In this document: positions 53,816 through 64,000 of the stretch, one piece after another
How positions within the stretch are numbered: position 1 is the first letter of the stretch
Layout: each line of letters starts with the position of its first letter
Source of the DNA: Palaemon carinicauda
Lineage: Eukaryota > Arthropoda > Malacostraca > Decapoda > Palaemonidae
Length of the DNA: 64,000 nucleotides
Assembly: GCF_036898095.1 (NCBI RefSeq)
Contig: NC_090759.1
Coordinates: 17,773,353-17,837,352 of the forward strand
Reading direction: 5' to 3'
The notes under the pieces: generated by a model
What the model was told of the DNA's origin: nothing
The model's input: the letters and a program-made list of their open reading frames with translations, nothing else
Databases searched by the model: none
Made by a program: the position numbers and the translations under genes

Positions 53816-54735
53816 TCACAGGGACTTGGACCTAGAGAAGCTGTGGCCTACCTTTAGCATCAATGGTGTTCCGTCTGCGGAGAAGCAGCTGAATGTGCTA
53901 ACAGATGCTAAAGCCTCCAGAGCTTCTGCTGCTGTGCTCTCCTCTTCTGCTGTTTGACCTGCAGGAAGAGATGACGATTCGACCGTCAACGAGTCGTTCA
54001 ACACTAGGAGAAGATCCTCAATCCTCTCCTAAGGGTTTAATGCCGCTGGCCAGGAAATCCACGACTTTGACTTCTGGGAAGGGGAAGAAGTTTCTGTGCC
54101 TACCTTCCCCTCCCAGACCTTTATCTTTAAACTCACCCTCTGCTGCTGAGCCCTCAGATGTTGCACCACCTGCTCCGAAGATGAAGAGGTCACATAATAG
54201 GACCGATCATCTAAAAAGGCTTTGCCTGACCTCCCCTCATGTATATGTGAGAGAGGCAGTGCTGTACCACACACCAACCATCAGGAAGGGGAAGCGGTGT
54301 AAGGTACAGGTGCTTACGCTCCTGCTACTACTGCTCTGTTCCATACGGGAATGGGTATGCTCACTGTCGGTTGGGACAAAGGCCTCTACTTTTACCCTCT
54401 ACTGTCTTCAGTCACCTCAAGGGAGACAACTTCAACAATGACAACAGCCCAGCAAAGGGAGGGTGGTACGTCAAGCAACTGTTTAGATCCTCCTTCACAC
54501 GCAATCATCATGCACACGATCTCCATGAGACCGGTCTACTTGCACAAGGTCTCTACTCTCAAGGACTCCATGCTCAAATTCTCTATTGCGTAGGAGTGCA
54601 TGCAATTTACTTGCAAGGATCCCATGTGCAAGGAATTTATATGCAAACTCCCCACACACATGTTTTCACCTGCTTGATCAATATTAACCATAACTTCTGG
54701 TTCCTGTTCTCCACAAACCAGTTCTCTTCATGAGG
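53816..54735 (+). mobile_element. DIRS gag-like fragment, decayed
   Basis: Broken frames give LDLEKLWPTFSINGV, NVLTDAKASRASAAV and an acidic block HDFDFWEGEEVS, of gag type. At 54490-54660 a short degenerate repeat codes for LHETGLLAQGLYSQGLHAQ, about six residues per unit, like the repetitive sections in the other gag remnants (17.1-18.5 and 59.8-60.5 kb). There is no enzymatic domain. Assignment is tentative. Confidence 0.45.
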
Positions 54736-55104
54736 TACTACTCGATAGATCTCTTCTCTCCATCGTGATATGCAAGACGTGGACATTGGTCACCTACTTC
54801 TTCTCACAACTCTTAACTCATTGTATAGGGATCCTTCAATGCACTGGGATCATACTAATTGAACTATAAAGTTTGTCTGTCTAGCAGAATAACATGAGCA
54901 AGGCCTATGTTCATATGATGAATAAGCTTATATGAATAAAGTGATTAAGCCAGTTCAAAAGAAATATGGATACTAAATTGATGACATTTATGACTAGAAT
55001 TAATTTTACATAAACAGTCAAGACTTGAGATAATATGAAAAGTCTAGTTCTGCTAAGTGTAATACAGTACAAAGATTTATTTATAACTAATTGAGTTAGT
55101 CCTT
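54736..55104. other. Non-coding DNA
   Basis: AT-rich sequence with nothing recognised. Confidence 0.5.
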
Positions 55105-55142
55105 GGTACATACATACATATACCAAAGGCACTTCCCCCAAT
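55105..55142 (-). mobile_element. Isolated 3' tail of the RTE-like LINE, minus strand
   Basis: The minus strand reads AATTGGGGGAAGTGCC, TTTGGTATATGTATGTATGT, the last bases of the LINE that ends at 58173 on the plus strand (AATTGGGGGAAGTGCC, TTGGTATATGTATG). Only about 38 bp are present, an extreme 5' truncation. Confidence 0.8.
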
Positions 55143-55579
55143 TTAAAAATTCTACTATGTTAAAACAATTTCTTGTTGATTTTATATAGTGTCTTTGCTC
55201 ATTCCTATATATATCTAGATGCAATGTAGTAAGTATTGCATAAGCCATTATTACATCAAGACCATATATATTTGCATTAACATTCTTTAAACCAAGTTGT
55301 GAATGGACTTATAAGCTAATGCAGTTAGTTTATATTTTATTTGCAGTTGATGAGTAATAAAATATGGGGGTAGGGGATTTAGTTCTTTTTTTAAGGTTTA
55401 TTGAAGGATGGTAAACCCAAAATTTTTATTGTAATTTGCTAATTTCTATTGGTTCCCATAATATTTAACAGATTGATGAGGGAGATTGGAATTTCAGTTT
55501 TTGTTTTGTCCAGTGCTCCACTATTTTAACATTTGTACATTTAAGTATTAAAAGCATAATAGTAGAGAGAGAGTATTGT
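55143..55579. other. Non-coding DNA
   Basis: AT-rich spacer between the LINE tail and the LINE body, with no gene seen. Confidence 0.5.
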
Positions 55580-58173
55580 GATATCAGACCATTCTCTCTC
55601 ATTTTATAAATGGATTATGTGTTGATAACTAAAAAAATGTTTGGAAGATTGAAAGATGTGCACGTGTTTAGGGGTATGGCTAACGGTATGTCTGATAATT
55701 TTTTGGTGGAAGGAAAATTAGTTGTAGCAAAAGAGTGGGGGAATAGAGTAGGTGGATGTAAAAGGGAGCTAGTGAGGGTTGAAGAGCTAATAAAACTGGG
55801 GGTAAAAAGTAAATATCAGGAAAGGTTGAAAATGGCATATGACACAGTGAAAGTAAGAGAAACTGGAAATTTAGAGTGGAAGTTAGTAAAAGAAAATTTT
55901 GTTGGGATTGCAAGTGATGTGTGTGTGGCAAGAAGGTTGTTGGAGGCAGCATGAGGAAGGGCAGTGAATGGTGGAATGAAGGAAAAAGTGGAAGAGAAAA
56001 AGAGGGCTTTTGAAGAATGGCTGCAGAGTAATAGTATAGAGAAGTATGAAAAATATAAAGAGAAAAATGTGGAAGTAAAGCACAAGGTACGTGAGGCAAA
56101 GAGGGCAGCTGACCTGAAGTGGGGTCAGGGATTGGGTCATTCATATGAAGAGAATAAGAAGTAGTTTTGGAAAGAAGTGAAGAGAGTAAGGAAGGCTGGC
56201 TCAAGAATTGAAGAGATAGTGAAAGATGGAAATGGAAGGTTGTTAAAAGGAGAGGAGGCAAGGAAAAGATGGGCGGAATATTTTGAAAGTTTACTGAATG
56301 TTGAGGATAATAGGGAGGCAGATATAATTGCTGTTGCAGGTGTTGAGGTGCCAGTGATGGGAGATGAGAATGAGAGAGAGAGATTACAATAGATGAAGTG
56401 AGGAGAGCACTAGATGAAACGAGAAGAGGAAAAGCATCTAGTATGGATGGTGTGAGAGCTGAGATGTTGAAGGAAGGGGGTGTGACTGTACTTGAATGGT
56501 TGGTGAGATTGTTTAATATCTGTTTTGTGTTGTCAATGGTACCAGTAGATTGGGTTTGTGCATGTATTGTACCACTATATATGGGTAAGGGAGATGTGCA
56601 TGAGTATTGTAATTCAAGAGGTATTAGTTTGTTAAGCGTAGTTGGAAAAGTGTATGGTAGAGTAATGATTAATAGGATCAAGGATAAAACAGAGAATGCA
56701 ATCTTAGAAATACAGGTTAGTTTTAGAAGAGGTAGGGGTTGTATGAATCAGATTTTTACAGTAAGGCAGATATGCGAGAAATATTTAGCAAAAGGTAAGG
56801 AGGTGTATGGTGCGTTTATGGATCTGGAGAAAGCGTATGATAGAGTTGATAGGGAAGCAATGTGGAATGTGATGAGGTTATATGGAGTTGGTGGAAGGTT
56901 GCAAGCAGTGAAAAGTTTCTACAAAGGTAGTAAAGCATGTGTTAGGATAGGAAATGAAGTGAGTGATTGGTATCCGGTGAGAATGGGGCTGAGACAGGGA
57001 TGTGTGATGTCGCCGTGGTTGTTTAACTTGCATGTTGATGGAGTGGTGAGAGAGGTGAATGCTCGAGTGCTTGGACGAGGATTAAAACTGGTAGACGAGA
57101 ATGACCATGAATGGGAGGTAAATCAGTTGTTTGGGGATGATACTGTACTGGTTGCAGACACAGAAGAGAAGCTTGGCCGATTAGTGACAGAATTTGGAAG
57201 TGTGTGTGAGAGAAGGAAGTTGAGAGTTAATGTGGGTAAGAGTAAGGTTATGAGATGTACGAGAAGGGAAGGTGGTGCAAGGTTGAATGTCATGTTGAAT
57301 GGAGAGTTACTTGAGGAGTTGGATCAGTTTAAGTACTTGGGGTCTGTTGTTGCAGCAAATGGTGGAGTGGAAGCAGATGTACGTCAGAGAGTGAATGAAG
57401 GTTGCAAAGTGTTGGGGGCAGTTAAGGGAGTAGTAAAAAATAGAGGGTTGGGCCTGAATGTTAAGAGAGTTCTATATGAGAAAGTGATTGTACCAACTGA
57501 GATGTATGGATCGGAGTTGTGGGGAATGAAAGTGATGGAGAGACAGAAATTGAATGTGTTTGAGATGAAATGTCTAAGGAGTATGGCTGGTGTATCTTGA
57601 GTAGATAGGGTTAGGAACGAAGTGGTGAGAGTGAGAACGGGTGTAAGAAATGAGTTAGCAGCTAGAGTGGATATGAATGTGTTGAGGTGGTTTGGCCATG
57701 TTGAGAGGATGGAAAATGGCTGTCTGCTAAAGAAGGTGATGAATGCAAGAGTTGATGGGAGAAGTACAAGAGGAAGGCCAAGGTTTGGGTGGATGGATGG
57801 AGTGAAGGAAGCTCTGGGTGATAGGAGGATAGATGTGAGAGAGGCAAGAGAGCGTGCTAGAAATAGGAATGAATGGCTAGCGATTGTGACGCAGTTCTGG
57901 TAGGCCCTGCTGCTTCCTCCGATGCCTTAGATGACCGCGGAGGTAGCAGCAGTAGGAGATTCAGCATTATGAAGCTTCATCTGTGGTGGATAACGGGGGA
58001 GGGTTGGCTGTGGCAACCAAGCAGTACCAGCTGAACTCAGTTGAGTCCCTTGTTAGGCTGGGAGGAACGTAGAGAGTAGAGGTCCCCCTTTTTTGTTTTT
58101 GTTTCATTTGTTGATGTCGGCTACCCCCCAAAATTGGGGGAAGTGCCTTGGTATATGTATGTATGTATATTTG
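55580..58173 (+). mobile_element. RTE-like LINE, 5'-truncated
   Basis: The copy starts at the last strand of the endonuclease (DYVLITKKMFGRL, then GMSDNFLVEGKL, with SDN where SDH is expected). It runs through RT to the C-terminus (WFGHVERM, RGRPRFGWMDGV, NRNEWLAIV) and ends with a 270-bp 3' UTR and a (TATG)n tail. A short 3' UTR and a microsatellite tail are typical of RTE elements. 5' truncation points to insertion by target-primed reverse transcription. Three stops and one frameshift make it inactive. Confidence 0.87.
55610..57903 (+). pseudogene. RTE-like LINE ORF2 remnant
   Basis: The reading is interrupted by TGA at 55952, TAG at 56162 and TGA at 57598, and it shifts frame at about 56380 within a short GA run (GAGAGAGAGAGA). 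RT blocks are SSMDGVRAEMLKEGG, NSRGISLLSVVGKVYG, QVSFRRGRGCMNQIF, FMDLEKAYDRVDR, GLRQGCVMSPWLFNL and LFGDDTVLVAD. The active site is FGDD (57130-57141), with Gly in place of the usual Ala, and keeps both aspartates. Two of the three stops are TGA and could derive from CGA by CpG decay. Confidence 0.9.
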
Positions 58174-58239
58174 CCACAGGCTTTGTGTAACAGACCTCTT
58201 TGATTTACATATTTTTATGTTTCCTTGTACAAGGTTGTA
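58174..58239. other. Short spacer
   Basis: Sequence between the LINE tail and the inverted-repeat element. Nothing recognised. Confidence 0.5.
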
Positions 58240-59036
58240 CAGGAGGTCCTCAGGTTGCAATGGTCTCGAGTTATAACAATTCGCCATTACGAAGGGGCTC
58301 CCGTAAGTTACTTTAAGAAAATCTCCTAATATCGGTTTTGGGCTACAGAAGGTCGTCAATTTACAAACGTTCGACTTACGAACTTTCGGAGATAGAAACA
58401 CAAATCCAACTGAAAGTAACAGATAAGCTAAAGAAATATTGAAATAAGAAAATATATCATTTAATACAGTAATCAAAATAACATACATTTGTAATAACCT
58501 GATATCTATTTCATATGAAACCTGTCTATTTGTTGACTTATGTAGCTGGTAATCATAGGCATGGAATTCAGTTTAGGCCTACCCTAGGTCAAAATTTAAC
58601 AAAATTCTGCTTATAAACAGCTTCTTGGAACCAATTAAGTTTAAGTTGAGGACCTTCTTACAACGTTTTTTTCATTAATAAGATGAACTGCTTGCCGACA
58701 TGGACAGCAACTAACGCTGCATGGTATTGCGTTATGTGTCACTTCAGCATTAGTTTGCCATCTTTGTTTATGATATGAATTTTGGATTCGATGCTGCTCT
58801 TTTTTGGATAGTTTTGTGCCTTTATTTTGTTGTACATATGTCTGAAAAGAATAAAAAACTTCCAATGGCAGGGCCAAGCCAACTACTGTACAGGAAAAAA
58901 GGTAACATATTACTTTGTACTGTATTACATACTTTCTACTGACACGTTATAAGTATAGGTACCTTACTTATAAGGTACAAGTACAACTTACAACACATCA
59001 TAGCATCATATCCCGTCGTAACTTGAGGACCTCCTA
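58240..59036. mobile_element. TA-flanked inverted-repeat element (mariner/Tigger-like, non-autonomous)
   Basis: The left end CAGGAGGTCCTCAGGTT and the right end AACTTGAGGACCTCCTA are inverted copies with one or two mismatches. Both are flanked by TA, the target of Tc1/mariner transposases. The interior has TTCGACTTACGAA, a motif common near the ends of Tigger/pogo-like elements. At about 0.8 kb it has no transposase domain that I can recognise, so it would depend on a partner in trans. Strand is not defined. Confidence 0.72.
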
Positions 59037-59039
59037 TAT

Positions 59040-62000
59040 TAAATTTTCTTGACCAAAATGATGGTTTCCCCTAAGGAACCATCGAGCAGAAACTTAGATC
59101 AATCAACTCCAGGTCAATCTTGGTTCTCGAGACTGTGCTGCTGCCCCTAGCAAAGCGGCTCTGCCCCTCCCCCTGAGTGGAAATTGCTCTTTATCTGATG
59201 TTTTTTTTGGGTGTGGCTGTCTCTGGGTTTGACCGGTCCCCTGTCGAAGAAGGCTCTTTTTGAAATTCTTCAGCTTGGTGCGCCGACTCTTCCGTCGGGG
59301 GTAGAACAAAGTCCGAGGCAGGTCTCTCCTGCGGGGGCACCTCTCTTGCCCTAGAGTGAGATCCCCCCTAGAGACCCCGCTCCAGAGATCTTCTAGACAT
59401 CTTCCTGTTCCTGCTGAGTAGTCCTCCCCTTCGGAAGATCTAAGCCATTCTCGAGCTCCCAGAGTGCGTGGCCCTCCTTGATGCTTCAGATGTTCTCTTT
59501 CGCTTGCGACGTAGAGACGACTCTTTGGTTCTCCCAAAGACCTGCGATCTCCTCTTTCGCCCCGTCAGACGATCCCCCACGTAGGATTGTCACTCGTCAG
59601 CACCCCGCCGCTCGGCCACTCCTCGTCACTCGTCGCCTCGACCGCAGACCTCTTGCAGAGATCGTCACTCATCACCTCGTGACAAATCTTGTCAAACTTG
59701 CTGACAATCTTCTGGTTCCTGACCCTCGCCTATTTTATCGGACTCTCTCCGGACTCGCCGTTCATTAGCCCTGAGACATTCAGCTATCTCCAACTTCTTG
59801 TCACTTGACAGCTGTTCATGGTTCGTCAGCTACCATAGATTCTCCAGGCTCTCCGACTGCTCTTCGATCTCATGTAATCCGCTGTTCATCAACTGTTCGC
59901 AGTCCTCCAGCTACTCGTCACTCTCCCGTGACTCATTGTTCGCTGGCTGTGTTATCGTTCCCTGGGTTCCCACTGTTCTCCAATGGCTTGCCAGTTTCCC
60001 AACATTCGCCTGCTGCTCTTCATTCTCCAACAGCTTGCCGTTCACCAATGACTCGTCGATCACCAACTACTAGACATTCGGCAGTTTTGTCACTCCAGCT
60101 GCTAGTCGTTTGCTTCTTTCTCGGCATTTGCCAGCTGCTCGCAGATTGTCAACGGATCATCATTCGCCAGCTGCTCGTCGTTTGCCATCTGTTTTTAGTT
60201 CTGCTGTGGCTTGTTGTTCGTCAGGCTGTAGGCAATCTCCTCCAGATCAAAGGCAGTCTTCCTGACGCTCTCCTTTTCGAGCATCTTGTCACTCGTCAGG
60301 ACATCGGCACTCGCCAACCCGCCATTCACCAGCTCCTCTTAGGAGTTCTCCCTCTCATTTTCCGATTCGCAAGCACTGGTCATCAGGCGTAGATTGCCAT
60401 TCGCCTACTCTAGACCGTAAGTCTTCCGTTTCTTACAAATCGTCTCGAGAACACCGCTCTCCAGCTAAGATGTCCAGACATCACGCTGGAAGGACGACTC
60501 CCGATGATCTCCTCTCCTTCAGGAAGAACCAGCCTTTAAGGAGCCCAAACAGGTAAGCCGCCCTGTTCCATTTCGCCTCAAGAGGGAACCATCAATGTTG
60601 CAGCCGTCCACCTCTTCAGACCGCTTGCCCTGTCCAGTCGTTGGTTGATCCAGGTATGATCCCTGTTCCAACTTTTCAGAGACCTTCTGCATAGATCCCA
60701 CCACTACAGTCTACCAGTATACCAAGGATTATCTTGGAGAAGTAATTTTCGCCTTCGGCTGACCCCAGATGTAAGTCTATGGTCCCTCCTCCTCAGGTGC
60801 CCCTGATATCTTCCATCTATCCTCTTCAGAGGAAACGAGGAATAGCTGAACCGCAGGATTCCTTTCGGATCAAACTGATGCCTGTACGGACATCGAAGCA
60901 AAGGCTCGGCATCGTCGTTCCCACTCCTCTGCGAGTAGGCGCTCCCCAACATCTCCCAAACCAAGATTCTCTCTCTCAGAGAGGAGTCTCTGGCAGAGTC
61001 TTTCTGTCCCTCCCCTATCGAGGTGGTTCAACCGGAGCAGCGACCAGTATCCAGACCTTTACGGAAGTAAGGGACAGAAGGAAAAGCTTTCAAGACCTTT
61101 TTTCCTGGAGGAATTCTTTCCCCCCTGTAAGGAGTTGAAGGATGCCAGGACTGTCCCCAAGTCTTTGGCAAGGACATCAAGACCTTCGCAAGAAGGTACC
61201 AAACAATCCTCTTTAAACCCTGCAGGGACGTCAGCAAGTGATGCCCATTGTGCAAGGGACTACCTTGACCCACCTCGAGAGGAGATCTCGTGGGTAGATG
61301 ATTTCGACGACAACGACCATCTCCCAAGAGCTGCTAGTCTGAAGCTATCCGAGGCAGAGCAGGAGTCGTCAAAGCACGCCTTCTGGCAGGTCTTGGACTG
61401 TATGAAGATCATCAATGGGTTATCTGACCCGGCGATGGCCCCTTAGGAAGGCAAAGACCAGATCGTGGACCATGTTTACGGAACCCAGGGCAGCCTTGCC
61501 CTGGTCCAAGGATCTGACGAGTGCTTGTCAGAAGGCCTTCTCTCCAATGAGATCCTTCCGGCCCTGCCTCGAGACTACTCCTTACAGGCTCTGACCAGAG
61601 GGCTCTCCCTTGAGAGACTCAAGACTTCAAGTCTCATTCTCAGCATCGTAGATTCTTAACTAGGAAAAAGTGGTTAAGTATGCCATGCAGGCTACTTCGT
61701 GGCAGGATATCTGGTTGGGATCAGTGGGACACCTCATAAGGACCGAGGACTGTTCCAAGGAGACCTTGATGAACGCTATGGGGCCTTTCTATTGTCGTAA
61801 ACTGGAACCATTGAATTCCTTTCCCACCAAGTTGTGAACTTGTGGGCAAATACGATCCTTCTGCAAAGGGACTCTATAATGGAAAGATTCCATTGTCAGG
61901 GCCCACAGAATGAAGTAACAAGACTGAGGAACTCAGGCCGGAAAACGTTGAGTGGGCTGCGGAGAGATGGAGGAAGTCCAACCAAGACCCTCCTAATCAG

Positions 62001-64000
62001 GGCACTGACATCTCGTCCCTATAGACCACCTCCTCCGCAGAAGAAACAACACTAACAGCCAAAACTGCCACCAAATAGGACAGCAGCTACATCAACAAGT
62101 AAAAGTGTTGAAGAAGCCCTTTTCTGCCAAAGACCGAAAGGGTTCCCAGTCCTCACGTGGAAGTAAGAGTTCTAGAGGCGGCGGCTGAGGCCGCACTCTC
62201 CAGGACTGGCAATCTTCCCACTTGTCCACCAGTGGGGGAATGCCTGCATTGTTGGTTGCAGAGGTGGCTGCAGCTCTTGGCAGAACCCTGCACAGTCTCC
62301 ATAATTTGTTCAGGGTATCCCATTTTTTCACTCAATCTCTCCTTCCACTGTCCAAGGATCCAGTTCCATCGAGCTCCTATGCGAAAGGATCCGCAAAGGA
62401 GCTGGCTCTGGGCCAAAGTCCAAACCGTGTTGGTCCTCGACGATTCCCCAGGCTTCTACAGTCAACTCTTTCTTGTGAAAAAGGCGTCTGGAGACTGGAG
62501 ACCTGTCATCGAATCTCTCAGCTCGGAACAAGTTTGTCAAGCAAACTCCGTTCAGCATGGACATGGTAGACACGGTCAGACAAGCGGTAAGACCACAGAA
62601 CTTCATGTATACACGGGACCTAAAGGACATATCAAAGGATCATTCTATATAACAAGAAATACCAGCTCAGTGTTCTGTGCTTTGGTTCTTCCACAGCTTC
62701 TCAGAGCTTCACGAGAGTTATCGCCCTAATGTCATCTTGGGCTCACATAATTGACATCCATCTCCTGAGATATCTGGACTACTGGCTGATTCGAGCAGAC
62801 TCGATGCAACCCTTCTTCAACACTGAGACAAACTTCTGCAGATTTGCCAAGATCTGGGGATCATGGTAAATCTCGAGAAGTCATCACTGCTTCCCTGTAA
62901 ATGACTGGTATACTTGGGTATGATCAACAGCAAGTCTTCCCATCATACGATAGGGTAGTGAGCCTGAGGCAGGTAGCAAGACTATTCCCAGCCCAGAGGT
63001 GGTTATGTCTCATTGGGAAACCAACATCCGTAATTCGTCTAGTTCCCAACAGCTGCCTCAGGATCCGATCTCTCCAATGGCGGCTAAATCAATCCAACGA
63101 TTCCCCGAACATGCTAGTTCCTCTAGGACTAAAAGAGCAGACAGACCTCAGATGGTGGGTGGCACGATCCAGCACCTCTTCACTCAAAGAAACGTATGGC
63201 TGGACACCTTGGACAATCATCAGCACCAGTCTACCAGGCTAAGTGGACTGTCTTCTGTGGTTGATGTTGTGGAAGGGATATCTCTCCTCTTCCTTTTGCA
63301 CCTTTGGTAGGAAATGCTCTTCTCGGTTTCAGCGGTACAGTAAAACATTACCGCGAAGCTCTGAGTTTAAGCTGAAAGTAGTAGATATTTCTTCTTCATT
63401 CCTCACCAAAGTTATAAGCTTACTTGTCCCCAGTCAGAAGTTAGACCTCCTCCTTGGAACGTGGTTCGGGTCTTTCAGTCTCTGAAGGGTCCCCATTACG
63501 AACCATTATGCCAGGCAACAGATCGCCACCCCACACTTGCTTTGGCTTTGACCAAAAGAGTTAGTGAACTTCATGGGTTTTCTTGTGACATTGCTCTTTC
63601 AAGGGGATGGGGAGAGGTAATTCTCAGCTTCGTCCCTGAGTTTATTGCAAAGACTCAAAATCTGGGTGTAGCAGATCCTAGATTAGATTCCTTAAACATT
63701 GAGTCTTCGTACTGTAACCGATAACCTAGATCAACTATTAATATGCTCAGTAAGGAGTCTGAGGTATTACCTCAAAAGGGCATCTGCAGCTCTCCCCTGG
63801 ATGTCAGTACTTTATCAGCTCAGGGAAGATCAAGAGGAGGATCACAAAGAACGTCATAGACCTTGCCCTGAATCCCTATCCTCCTCCGACATATCAACCC
63901 AGAGCTCATGACGTCAGGGGCATTACAACATCCCTGTCATTCAAATGAAACTACTCTGTGTGGCTCAGGTACTACAAGCGGCCGTGTGAAAATGTCAGAC
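59040..64000 (+). mobile_element. Degenerate DIRS, internally deleted, running off the window
   Basis: Gag remnants occupy about 59.1-62.2 kb, with a His/Arg/Ser/Ala repetitive section at 59.8-60.5 kb. RT blocks are SPGFYSQLFLVKKASGDWRPV at about 62445 (in parts), YLDYW-like RYLDYW at about 62770 and a thumb block at about 62910. RNase H and the C-terminal region are missing: near 63235 the sequence jumps to the recombinase N-terminus (YQAKWTVFCG). KRVSELHGFS at about 63560 and PEFIAKTQN follow. The related 3' half at 33.3-36.3 kb shows the same recombinase type. The element is cut by the window end, before the H-x-x-R box is clear. Confidence 0.8.
59800..60500 (+). repeat. Degenerate short repeats in DIRS gag
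   Basis: TCGTCACTCGTC-, CAGCTGCTCG- and CATTCGCCAG-type blocks recur every 12-18 bases and encode RHSPAAR- and RRSPTTRHS-like units. They behave like codon-based repeats that expand without breaking the frame. The minus-strand gag at 17.1-18.5 kb has the same feature. Confidence 0.75.

Noticed and set aside
53816..54441. The missing TMX2 C-terminal exon
   Set aside because: The residues do not resemble the TMX2 tail and the region has gag-like repeats.
55680..56681. Long minus-strand open frame of 333 codons
   Set aside because: It is the antisense of the RTE-like LINE ORF2 and is Leu/Ser/Pro-rich without domains.

Overview
The window looks like nuclear DNA of an arthropod, most likely a decapod crustacean (perhaps a caridean shrimp). 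The grounds are long (GA)n, (TA)n and (AAT)n tracts, an interspersed repeat with an (ATT)n head that resembles shrimp repeats, several LINE types, and very abundant DIRS (tyrosine-recombinase) retrotransposons. The species call is inference. The only host gene recognised is TMX2, a thioredoxin-related transmembrane protein of the ER, on the + strand. Four coding exons (11855-12001, 22474-22654, 36728-36911, 37062-37257) join in frame to 236 codons. The C-terminal exon was not found and probably lies beyond the window.

Layout. 1-11.85 kb is upstream DNA with microsatellites, a 30-bp minisatellite, four copies of the (ATT)n-headed repeat, LINE 3' ends, a LINE RT fragment and a perfect 150-bp palindrome that carries a hammerhead-ribozyme-like motif. 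Intron 1 (12.0-22.5 kb) holds a DIRS gag fragment, a degenerate minus-strand DIRS and a plus-strand DIRS RT/RNase H fragment. Intron 2 (22.7-36.7 kb) holds another degenerate DIRS, a DIRS leader, a near-complete but dead LINE with an RNase H domain, and the 3' half of a DIRS that contains a 535-bp tandem duplication. Intron 3 is 150 bp and free of repeats.

Downstream of exon 4 lie two nearly intact DIRS elements of different families. Element E1 spans 37882-44639 and E2 spans 45268-53273. Both have inverted terminal repeats and an internal complementary region (ICR) that reads as the reverse complement of the joined right and left ends, the classic DIRS-1 arrangement. Each encodes gag, RT-RNase H with a DIRS-specific C-terminal region, and a tyrosine recombinase. 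Each has a single in-frame TAG: in gag of E1, and in the recombinase of E2 just before the catalytic tyrosine. E2 also has a ten-unit hairpin array upstream of gag and a probable 109-nt spliceosomal intron inside gag. The right end of the window holds a DIRS gag fragment, a 5'-truncated RTE-like LINE, a TA-flanked mariner/Tigger-like non-autonomous element and a decayed DIRS that runs off the end.

How it fits together: the mobile elements do not cooperate with the host gene, but they account for nearly all the growth of TMX2 introns 1, 2 and 4. The most unusual material is the architecture of E2, the matching ICRs of E1 and E2, and the palindromic ribozyme-like locus.
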